Positions 1 to 5,921 of a stretch of DNA of 6,392 bases are shown piece by piece. How positions within the stretch are numbered: the first letter of the stretch is position 1; each line of letters opens with the position of its first letter. Origin of the DNA: CAYMEK01 sp964389305 (GTDB lineage: Bacteria; Spirochaetota; Spirochaetia; SZUA-6; DRHE01); NCBI GenBank assembly GCA_964389305.1, contig CAYMEK010000111.1, forward strand, positions 1 to 6,392. The letters are read 5' to 3'. A program made the translations under genes and the position numbers. Below the pieces are notes generated by a model. It saw only the letters and a list, made by a program, of their open reading frames with translations, did no database searches and was not told the origin of the DNA.

Positions 1-308
<308 letters not shown>

Positions 309-317
309 ATCTTGTAA

Positions 318-336
318 GCTCCTCACTCCGAAGAGC
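318..336 (-). other. Hairpin just upstream of mature 16S 5' end
   Basis: On the minus strand GCTCTTC (330-336) pairs with GAGGAGC (318-324), a 7-bp stem with one G-U pair around the loop GGAGT. It ends about 10 nt before the predicted mature 16S terminus. It may take part in pre-rRNA folding or processing. The 3' flank of 16S, needed to see the long RNase III stem, is outside the window. Confidence 0.4.
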
Positions 337-504
337 AAAGAGCTTCATTTCCTGTTTTATGCAAACAGTGTTCTTGAGAACCCGCTCAATCCTTGTCTCT
401 CCCTCTCTTCTTATTCCCTTCCCTGTTACGAAAGCTGCCGTTCCCCTTACCCGCTTCAACAGGCTTCGCGCTTCCGGCGCTGCGGGAAACAACACCTTCC
501 GAGC

Positions 505-515
505 TTTCAAAGATC
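505..515 (-). promoter_or_regulatory. boxA-like antitermination site
   Basis: The minus strand reads GATCTTTGAAA, close to the boxA sequences of bacterial rRNA leaders (E. coli TGCTCTTTAACA; Firmicute leaders often have TTCTTTGAAA). The site lies in the leader between the hairpin at 534-556 and the 16S gene, as expected for NusB/S10 loading in rRNA antitermination. A second weaker match, GCTCTTTG at 336-343, lies nearer the 16S 5' end. Confidence 0.5.
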
Positions 516-533
516 TTAAAACTTTTCGCCCTT

Positions 534-556
534 TCGGGACCCGCCAAGGGTCCCGA
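534..556 (-). other. Leader stem-loop, boxB-like position
   Basis: TCGGGACCC and GGGTCCCGA form a perfect 9-bp stem around a 5-nt loop. On the transcript (minus strand) the loop is TTGGC. It lies 18 nt upstream of the boxA-like site and shortly after the P3 start, the place where rrn leaders carry a boxB-type hairpin. It has no U-tract, so it is not an intrinsic terminator. The role in antitermination or RNA folding is inferred from position only. Confidence 0.6.
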
Positions 557-568
557 GGCGCAAGAGCG

Positions 569-598
569 AATTTACTCTACTCAAACAATCTCTGTCAA
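569..598 (-). promoter_or_regulatory. rRNA promoter P3 (proximal)
   Basis: A perfect TTGACA (593-598) is followed by an 18-nt spacer and TAAATT (569-574, four of six). The predicted start is near 562, just before the strong leader hairpin at 534-556. Its -35 lies 43 nt from that of P2, and P2 lies 76 nt from P1, a tandem arrangement commonly seen in front of rRNA operons. Confidence 0.6.
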
Positions 599-611
599 GT
601 GCTGCAACAAA

Positions 612-641
612 AATATTCTTGAGTTTAACCGGTAATGTCAA
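612..641 (-). promoter_or_regulatory. rRNA promoter P2 (middle)
   Basis: A perfect -35 hexamer TTGACA (636-641) is followed 18 nt later by AATATT (612-617, four of six). The predicted start is near 605. The -35 element sits inside a short inverted repeat, CCGGT at 629-633 and ACCGG at 642-646, which could be a protein-binding site or chance. The weaker -10 makes this less certain than P1. Confidence 0.5.
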
Positions 642-688
642 ACCGGCAGCGCGCTCCTACCCTCCTTTAGACGCGCTCGCCAAGTACA

Positions 689-717
689 ATAATAATAGTA
701 TCCCAGGAAAATATCAA
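689..717 (-). promoter_or_regulatory. rRNA promoter P1 (distal)
   Basis: On the minus strand, TTGATA (712-717, five of six to consensus) is followed by a 17-nt spacer and TATTAT (689-694, five of six). The predicted start is near 682. The DNA upstream of the -35 element (718-740) is AT-rich, as in UP elements of strong rRNA promoters. It is the best-scoring of the three minus-strand promoters by eye. The -35 hexamer lies in the loop of an inverted repeat (699-728). Confidence 0.65.
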
Positions 718-728
718 TAGCCTGGATA
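699..728. repeat. Inverted repeat between divergent promoters
   Basis: TATCCCAGG (699-707) and CCTGGATA (721-728) are inverted copies with 8 matching positions and a single extra C in the left arm, separated by 13 AT-rich bases. The repeat spans the -35 element and part of the spacer of rRNA promoter P1, and lies about 14 bp upstream of the -35 of the plus-strand promoter. It could be a regulator binding site acting on either direction. Chance is not excluded. Confidence 0.35.
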
Positions 729-741
729 TACTAAATAATGC

Positions 742-770
742 TTGACCAACGGGGGGCGCGAACCTACAAT
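742..770 (+). promoter_or_regulatory. Promoter for the phosphatidyltransferase genes
   Basis: TTGACC (742-747, five of six) is followed by exactly 17 nt and TACAAT (765-770, five of six). The predicted transcription start is about 777, only about 5 nt before the ATG at 782, so the mRNA would have almost no leader. The spacer contains a run of six G. No other comparably good plus-strand promoter was seen between 640 and 781; TATACT at 727-732 lacks a matching -35. Confidence 0.6.
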
Positions 771-781
771 TCGGTGAAACC

Positions 782-1381
782 ATGAGCACCTCCGGAGAGC
801 CTAACGCGAAAAAACATCTGCCCAACCTGCTGTCCCTGTCGCGGATCGTCCTGGGACTGCTGATCTTCTTTCTACTGCGAAAGCCTCTGGCCGTTACCGC
901 CGGCTTGTGCCTGGCATTCATAGGGGCGGGAATGATCACCGACTACCTGGACGGGACCCTGGCCAGGCGAAACAATACGGTCACTTTAGCCGGAAAATGG
1001 ATCGATCCCCTCTCCGACTTCACCTTCTTCCTCTTTGTGTACCTTTCCTTCTATCTTCTCGGCCTTATGCCTCTGGTGCTGTTGCTGCTGTTCCTCGGCC
1101 GGGAGATATCGATGTACACGGTGGTCAGGCCCCTGTACTACCTGCGCGGTATGGACCCGGCCGCCAAGATCCCGGGTAAGATAAAAACCGTATTCCAGAA
1201 TATCGGATCGGCGGTTATCACCTTCCTGGTTCTGCTGCACCGCTTGCAGCTCCTGGGTCTCGGCCCGCTGCGCTCGGTCAGCCTCGTCCTGCTCAGCCTG
1301 ATGGTGGCGATGTCCCTGATCTCGATGTACTGGTATGTCAAACCCCTGGTCGCCGACCGGCGCTCCCGCTCCAAGTCCTAA
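782..1381 (+). CDS. CDP-alcohol phosphatidyltransferase, PgsA-like
   Basis: This is a 199-residue integral membrane enzyme that transfers a phosphatidyl group from CDP-diacylglycerol to an alcohol. The full CDP-alcohol phosphotransferase signature is present: D54, D57-G58, A61-R62, G71, D75 and D79 with canonical spacing; the four Asp residues bind the divalent metals and CDP. The N-terminal NLLSLSRIVL, R107-E108, the GKIKTVFQ block (132-139) and LISMYWYV near the C-terminus all resemble PgsA, so phosphatidylglycerophosphate synthase (glycerol-3-phosphate acceptor) is the best guess. A phosphatidylinositol, phosphatidylcholine or cardiolipin-type role is not excluded. About six hydrophobic segments span residues 21-188. 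Length is close to E. coli PgsA (about 180). The ATG at 782 is the only plausible start. A GGTGA at 773-777 could act as ribosome-binding site, but the predicted transcript starts there, so initiation may be leaderless. It is probably co-transcribed with the next gene. Confidence 0.9.
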   Translation: MSTSGEPNAKKHLPNLLSLSRIVLGLLIFFLLRKPLAVTAGLCLAFIGAGMITDYLDGTLARRNNTVTLAGKWIDPLSDFTFFLFVYLSFYLLGLMPLVLLLLFLGREISMYTVVRPLYYLRGMDPAAKIPGKIKTVFQNIGSAVITFLVLLHRLQLLGLGPLRSVSLVLLSLMVAMSLISMYWYVKPLVADRRSRSKS

Positions 1382-1404
1382 CCGTGCACCCGGAACGACG
1401 CGAC

Positions 1405-2214
1405 ATGCAGGAATCGAAACGGCGAATCATGCGGCTCGTCCTGATCGCGGTTCTCTCTCTGTATGCCTTCCAATGCCTGTACGCGGTCATCGTCACGGCG
1501 ATCTTCGCTCTGCCGGCCGGGCGCCTGGCTGCATTCATACTGATCGCAGCGGTATATCACGGGCTCATTTTCGTCGGATCGCTGGTAGTGCGCGGGGAAT
1601 TCAATCTGGATATGACCGGGGAGAGGTTGAAGCGTATCAATCTACCGCTGTATCTTTCCTTCATTCGCTTCACCTCAGTCCCGACCCTGATCTTCCTGTT
1701 CCTCTCTATAAAGCAGATCAACGCCGCCGTAGCACTCGTCCCCTTTCTAGGCTTCATCTTCCTCACCGACCTGTTCGACGGCCTGCTGGCCCGTACGTTC
1801 AACCAGACCACCCGTATCGGCCGCATCCTGGACGCGGTGGGCGACTATCTCATGATCCTGTCCCTCTCCGTCACCTACGTACTGATAGGGTTCATTCCCC
1901 TGTGGCTGTTCATCGTGGTGATGGTGCGGCTGGTAGTCCAGGCAGCGGGGATCATCACCCTGTACTTCCTGCGGGGATACTCTCACCTGAGGCTGTCTCT
2001 ACTGGGCAAGGCTTCGGTGTTCTCCATCTTCTCCCTGTACGGGATCGAGGTGCTGGAGTATCTTCAGGTAAAAGGGCTCGGAGATCCCACGGTCGTCTCT
2101 ATCCTCGAGCTGGTGGCGGCCGGGATCGTCGGCGTGTCTCTGGTGGAAAAGGTGTTCCTGCTTATAAAGTCATTCACCTCGGCCCCTGGCTCTGAAACCA
2201 AGTCGGATCACTGA
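1405..2214 (+). CDS. CDP-alcohol phosphatidyltransferase, second paralogue
   Basis: This is a second membrane enzyme of the same superfamily, 269 residues from the ATG at 1405. The frame is also open from a GTG at 1384, which would give 276 residues. Numbered from the ATG, the catalytic motif is complete: D122, D125-G126, A129-R130, G139, D143 and D147. About 60 extra N-terminal residues carry two further hydrophobic segments (roughly residues 9-35 and 40-62) not found in the upstream protein. The last motif Asp lies exactly 39 residues before LYFLRG here and before LYYLRG upstream, and both have a Gly-Lys about 10 residues later, which supports paralogy. The R-E pair and GKxKTxxQ block of PgsA are not conserved, so a different acceptor alcohol is likely; I cannot name it. 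No start has a good ribosome-binding site; GGA at 1392-1394 slightly favours 1405. It begins 2 nt (GTG) or 23 nt (ATG) after the upstream stop, so an operon is likely. Its 3' end overlaps the convergent gene by 7 nt. Confidence 0.85.
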   Translation: MQESKRRIMRLVLIAVLSLYAFQCLYAVIVTAIFALPAGRLAAFILIAAVYHGLIFVGSLVVRGEFNLDMTGERLKRINLPLYLSFIRFTSVPTLIFLFLSIKQINAAVALVPFLGFIFLTDLFDGLLARTFNQTTRIGRILDAVGDYLMILSLSVTYVLIGFIPLWLFIVVMVRLVVQAAGIITLYFLRGYSHLRLSLLGKASVFSIFSLYGIEVLEYLQVKGLGDPTVVSILELVAAGIVGVSLVEKVFLLIKSFTSAPGSETKSDH

Positions 2215-3038
2215 AGCTCCAGGATCTGGAGCCCTCCGTCGTTTTGCACCCGCAGCGAATAGACGGACAGCTCGCGGGCTCTCTTGAGATCCATTTCCAC
2301 CTGCACTGTGCGCACCCCGGGGATTCTGGAGTCATAGCGTTCGTAGAGGCTCCAGAGCTTCTGCGCTATACCCGGTGCCGGGTCGAAGTAAAAATCCGTG
2401 TCCTGTTGGCGCAATACCCTGCCGGAGTCGGTCTTCTCCATCTCGAAGGAGGTCAGACCCTCGAAACGGTACCAGGTTTTCGCCCCCAGGAACACGAAGT
2501 AGTCCTGGAAGATTACCACCTTGACCACGGGGGCGAAATAGCTTCCGTTCATCAGGGTTATAGCGCTCTCGCCTTCGGCCGGGATGATCTCCAGCTTCAT
2601 TTCCCCTTCCCGCACATCGAGCACCCTGACCAGGCCGATCTCCGTTTCCCCCGTAAAAGCCCGCAGGCTCTGAAGGAAAAGAAGCACGGTCACCACCAGG
2701 GCGGTCAACAGGACGATCAGGACCGGACCGAGCGTTCTGGAGAAGCGAAAGAGGAGGTAAAAAAAAGCGCTGCTGCCTAAGAAGAAATACAGCACTCCGA
2801 TGTCCGCGATCTTCTCCGGTCCGGGGACAAATACCGCGCCGAGAGCTGCGATCACGGACAGAGACAGGTAGAGGGTGAAAAAAATCCACTTGGCGGTCCT
2901 GGCCCGCTCGGGATCGGAAGTCCGCCATCTGGGGTAGGCGGCCGATCTCAGCGCCCGGTTCAAGGCCGCAGCAAAAAACAAGCCGGCCAAACAAATCCAC
3001 GGATACGGGCTGTTTACAAAGGGTAGCTCAAAGCCCAT
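2208..3038 (-). CDS. Unrecognised four-helix membrane protein
   Basis: I do not recognise this 276-residue protein. Four hydrophobic segments lie in the first 125 residues (about 12-30, 50-71, 79-98 and 102-124), followed by about 150 soluble residues. The soluble part alternates hydrophobic and charged residues, suggesting a beta-rich fold (for example VVKVVIFQDYFVFLGAKTWY at 171-190), then a helical stretch and an LQILEL ending. No enzyme motif, cysteine pair or nucleotide-binding loop is visible. The chosen ATG at 3038 is preceded by GGTGAG 4 nt upstream and overlaps the carboxypeptidase stop codon region by 11 nt, which points to translational coupling. Codons further upstream in the same frame (to 3275) lie inside the carboxypeptidase gene and are not used. 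It is last in the thrS operon. A membrane-anchored sensor or envelope function is possible, but nothing in the sequence proves it. Confidence 0.8.
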   Translation of the reverse strand: MGFELPFVNSPYPWICLAGLFFAAALNRALRSAAYPRWRTSDPERARTAKWIFFTLYLSLSVIAALGAVFVPGPEKIADIGVLYFFLGSSAFFYLLFRFSRTLGPVLIVLLTALVVTVLLFLQSLRAFTGETEIGLVRVLDVREGEMKLEIIPAEGESAITLMNGSYFAPVVKVVIFQDYFVFLGAKTWYRFEGLTSFEMEKTDSGRVLRQQDTDFYFDPAPGIAQKLWSLYERYDSRIPGVRTVQVEMDLKRARELSVYSLRVQNDGGLQILELQ

Positions 3039-4557
3039 AGATCTCACCGTACTTGCGCTCCAGATGATCGAGCAGATACCGGGAGTTGAGCGTCTCGCCC
3101 GTCGCCCGGGAGCACAGCTCCCGGGCCGGATACACGCGCCCGTGCCTGTGGATGTTCTCCCGCAGCCAGCCCAGGATGTCATCGAAGCGTCCCTGCTCCA
3201 CCCGGCGGCCCCAGTCGGGGAGGTCCCGCTGGAGGGCGGCAAAAAACTGGGCGGCGTAGAGGTTCCCGAGAGCATACGTGGGAAAGTAGCCGATCATTCC
3301 CCCCGACCAGTGGATGTCCTGGAGCACCCCCCGGGCATCGTCGGGCACGGCAATGCCGAGCAGCTCCTCGAAACGCTCGTTCCAGGCCGCCGGCAGATCG
3401 TCCACCTGGAGATCGCCTGCGACCAGCAGCTTCTCCAGCTCGAAGCGCAGCACGATGTGCAGGTTGTAGGTTACCTCGTCGGCCTCCACCCGGATGTGCG
3501 ACGGAGCGACGCAGTTGACAGCCCGGTAGAAGTGCTTCAAATCCACATCCTGCAGCGGCCCGGGGAACAGCTCTTTCAGCCTGGGGAAAAAACAGCTCCA
3601 GAAAGGCAGGCTGTGCCCGATGAGGTTTTCCCACAGTCGGGACTGGGATTCGTGCACTCCGTTGGAGGCGCCGTCGGCCAGCAGGGACCCGGCCAGCTCG
3701 TCGGCAAATCCTAGCTCGTAGAGGCCGTGCCCGCACTCGTGGATCGTTCCGAAGATCCCGGCGGGGAAAAACGCAGCCTTGTAGCGGGTAGTGATCCGTA
3801 CATCCGAGCTTCCCAGGCTGGTGGTAAAGGGATGGGCCGATTCGTCGAGCCTGCCCCGCTGGAAATCGTAGCCCAGCTCTTTCAGCACCTCCAGGCTGAA
3901 GCGTCTCTGCTTTTCCAACGGGTACTCCCGGCTCAGGAACTCGGTGGCAACGGCCTGCTCCGAATCCCTGATCCGCCACAGCAGCCCGGACAGCCCGCTG
4001 CCGAGGCCGGCGAAAACCTCCTCCACTTCCGCCGTCTTCATCCAGGGCTCGTACTCGTCGAGCAGGGGATCGTAGGGGTGCTCCTCGTATCCCAGGCACT
4101 CGCTGATCTCCCGGACCAGTCCGACGATGACTTCAAGCTGTCCGGAAAACAGGGAGAAATCGGAAGCCTCGCGAGCCTGCACCCAGATCCTGTGAGCGAT
4201 CGCCGTCTGCCTGGCCATCTCCGTTACCACCCGTCTCGGGATGCGGGTGCTGCGCCCGTACGCCCGGGCCAGCTCTCTCAAGAAGGCCCGCTCGGTCTCG
4301 CTAAAGCCTTTCGGAACGGAAACCTCCCCCGGCCGCCCGTAGCCGACGCCGAGGGCTTCCAGAAGCTCGCCGACACGCGGGTCGGTCAGGCGATCGTGCA
4401 TCAAACCGTGCAGCAGGGCCAGTTGCTCCGCCCGCTCCTGCACCGCGGCCGCCGGCATGTAGGTTTCCTGGTCCCACTGCAGCACTTCCGCTGCCCGGGA
4501 AAGCAGCCGGTGCTCCCGGTCGATCTCCTGCAGGGCTTTCAGTTTCTCTCTCACCAC
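3028..4557 (-). CDS. M32 family metallocarboxypeptidase (carboxypeptidase Taq type)
   Basis: This 509-residue cytoplasmic zinc carboxypeptidase removes C-terminal amino acids from peptides. All hallmark M32 motifs are visible: VLQWDQETYMP near residues 25-35, DVRIT (252-256), the zinc-binding HECGH (273-277) with E274 as catalytic base, HESQS (302-306) carrying the third zinc ligand E303, IRVEAD (355-360), and GVLQDIHW (410-417) followed by GYFPTYALGNLYAAQ. The length matches the family (about 500 residues), and there is no signal peptide or membrane segment. Two GTG codons stand in tandem at 4557 and 4554. A GAGG at 4564-4567 lies 6 nt before the first and 9 nt before the second, so either may be used. 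The gene follows the kinase gene by 29 nt and overlaps the next gene by 11 nt, inside an apparent operon. The likely role is peptide turnover for amino-acid recycling. Confidence 0.95.
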   Translation of the reverse strand: MVREKLKALQEIDREHRLLSRAAEVLQWDQETYMPAAAVQERAEQLALLHGLMHDRLTDPRVGELLEALGVGYGRPGEVSVPKGFSETERAFLRELARAYGRSTRIPRRVVTEMARQTAIAHRIWVQAREASDFSLFSGQLEVIVGLVREISECLGYEEHPYDPLLDEYEPWMKTAEVEEVFAGLGSGLSGLLWRIRDSEQAVATEFLSREYPLEKQRRFSLEVLKELGYDFQRGRLDESAHPFTTSLGSSDVRITTRYKAAFFPAGIFGTIHECGHGLYELGFADELAGSLLADGASNGVHESQSRLWENLIGHSLPFWSCFFPRLKELFPGPLQDVDLKHFYRAVNCVAPSHIRVEADEVTYNLHIVLRFELEKLLVAGDLQVDDLPAAWNERFEELLGIAVPDDARGVLQDIHWSGGMIGYFPTYALGNLYAAQFFAALQRDLPDWGRRVEQGRFDDILGWLRENIHRHGRVYPARELCSRATGETLNSRYLLDHLERKYGEIYGL

Positions 4558-4586
4558 CGAGTTCCTCTGTCCCGAAAAGTATCTGC

Positions 4587-5918
4587 TCAGTAGCTGTATA
4601 CGCTGCCGCCGATGAACTCCCGCAGCAGCGAGTCCTTGGGCACCACCTGCTCGTCCTCCCAGCCCGGGACCTCAGCGAACATCTTCTGTATCCTGAAGGC
4701 CCGATCGTAAGCGTCGGCGCTTTCCGGGTCCTCCTTGAACTCGCGGGTAAAATCCGAAAAAAAAGCGCCCACCTTGTTCTTCATGATGGGAAGCTCGAAA
4801 GGAAGGAAGCTGTTGACGATCACCTCGGCCTCCCGCAGGCGGGGTACGATGTATCGCAGCTCGGAGCGGCGAACGAAGTGCCAGTGCCGGATGGTCTGGG
4901 CGGGACTGTAGTTGCGGAACTGCATATCCCGCACCATGCGCCGCAGAAGGCGGATATCGGCCCAGCGGATGAACTGGTTGGCCTGGTCTTTGACCTGGGA
5001 GAGGGTTTCGATATAGAGCCTGAACTTCTGCTCCTCAGGTATTCCCTCGGTCAGCTCGGGAAACAGGCCGTGCAGGGAGTCGATCAGCAGGATCTGCCCC
5101 TCCCCCAGCTCGATCTCTCCCGCGCTTCCCTCTCGCCTGCCGGTCTTGAAGTTATAGAAAGGCACCGTCACCTTCTGTCCCTCTATCAGCTTGCGAAAGG
5201 TCTCGTTGATCAGCGGGATGTCCAGAGCCTGGGGTGTCTCGAAATCGTAGTCGCCCTGGCTGTTCCTGGGATGCTGATCCAGATCGAGGAAGAAATTGTC
5301 CACGTTGATCGGCACGAAGGACAAGCCCTTGGGCTTGAGCCGGCTTTCGATCTTGATGGTTGTGGTGGTCTTGCCCGAGGAGGAAGGGCCCGCGATGATG
5401 ATCATCTTGACACTCTCCAGGCGCTCCTCCAGCCTGCCGGCGGCCCGGGCCAGCTCCTGGTCGTAGAACTCCTCGCAGTCCCGGACCAGGTTCTGGTATC
5501 GCCCCTCCCGGATGCTGTCGGCGATATGCTCCAGATACACGCAACGTTGATCCACCGCCCAGGACAGGGCTTCCCAGAGCTTCTCGTAGGGTATGTTGTC
5601 CGGGGAATAGGTGAGGCTCTTCCTGCCCGCCCGCTTCAGGGCGTGCTCGTAGCGGTAGACGATGTAGGCTTTGGCCGTTCTGGCGTGTCCCCTCTCGATC
5701 AGGGCCTTCTCCACCAGGTCCTGGACCTCCTCCACCGTCGGGATGCTGTCGGGACGGCTGCGCTGCTCCAGCATGCGGATGACCTCGTCGGTAACCTTCT
5801 CCGCTTTTACCCGGTCCCGTCCCCCCACCGCGATGGCGGCCTGCAGCACGGCAAAGGTTATCTTCTCCCGGTCGAAAGGAACGACTCGGCCGTCCCGCTT
5901 GACGATTCGCTCTATCAT
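4587..5918 (-). CDS. ATP-cone / uridine-kinase-like P-loop protein
   Basis: This 443-residue cytoplasmic protein has two modules. Residues about 1-95 form an ATP-cone (KRDGRVVPFDREKI, later VEKALIERGHARTAKAYIVYRY), the nucleotide-sensing domain of ribonucleotide reductase and NrdR. From about 165 onward it is a phosphoribulokinase/uridine kinase-type P-loop kinase: Walker A GPSSSGKTT (177-185), VDNFF with D207 at the position of the uridine-kinase DD-F-Y motif, YDFETPQALD (224-233), PFYNFKTGRR (253-262), a Walker B-like LLIDSLHGL (277-285) and an RD-x3-R segment (330-335). This resembles the nucleoside kinases of spirochaetes and clostridia that usually carry a TGS domain instead; the acceptor (uridine or other) cannot be read from sequence. 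ATG at 5918 lies 3 nt after the thrS stop without a strong ribosome-binding site, suggesting translational coupling. Proteins of this type are often annotated as uridine kinase or ATP-cone protein. Confidence 0.88.
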   Translation of the reverse strand: MIERIVKRDGRVVPFDREKITFAVLQAAIAVGGRDRVKAEKVTDEVIRMLEQRSRPDSIPTVEEVQDLVEKALIERGHARTAKAYIVYRYEHALKRAGRKSLTYSPDNIPYEKLWEALSWAVDQRCVYLEHIADSIREGRYQNLVRDCEEFYDQELARAAGRLEERLESVKMIIIAGPSSSGKTTTTIKIESRLKPKGLSFVPINVDNFFLDLDQHPRNSQGDYDFETPQALDIPLINETFRKLIEGQKVTVPFYNFKTGRREGSAGEIELGEGQILLIDSLHGLFPELTEGIPEEQKFRLYIETLSQVKDQANQFIRWADIRLLRRMVRDMQFRNYSPAQTIRHWHFVRRSELRYIVPRLREAEVIVNSFLPFELPIMKNKVGAFFSDFTREFKEDPESADAYDRAFRIQKMFAEVPGWEDEQVVPKDSLLREFIGGSVYSY

Positions 5919-5921
5919 GAC

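Larger units (their letters stand above)
309..682 (-). other. 16S rRNA leader (pre-rRNA 5' region)
   Basis: This non-coding stretch lies between the rRNA promoters and the mature 16S end, and no convincing gene is seen on either strand. Read on the minus strand it holds three tandem promoters in its distal half, a GC-rich 9-bp hairpin (534-556), a boxA-like site (505-515), a purine-rich segment (about 385-425 on the plus strand as pyrimidines), and a second hairpin (318-336) close to the processing site. Promoter cluster, stem-loop, boxA and processing region in this order match the general plan of bacterial rrn leaders. The upstream limit is the predicted start site of the most distal promoter (about 682). 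Confidence 0.75.

Noticed and set aside
534..556. The leader hairpin as an intrinsic terminator
   Set aside because: No U-tract follows the stem on either strand, and termination here would stop rRNA synthesis.
727..732. TATACT as an alternative -10 element for the plus-strand genes
   Set aside because: No -35 hexamer at the right distance (about 704-709 reads CAGGAA) and no extended -10 TGn.
738..785. 15-codon upstream frame (ATG at 738) whose TGA overlaps the ATG at 782
   Set aside because: It has no ribosome-binding site and begins upstream of the predicted promoter, so it would not be in the main transcript.
1335..2195. 286-residue plus-strand frame overlapping the second phosphatidyltransferase
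   Set aside because: It is rich in Arg/Pro/His and lacks membrane segments, while the overlapping frame has a complete catalytic motif.
3039..3275. N-terminal extension of the membrane protein frame up to 3275
   Set aside because: It lies entirely inside the M32 peptidase gene, has low-complexity Arg/Thr/Gly content, and the ATG at 3038 has a good ribosome-binding site.
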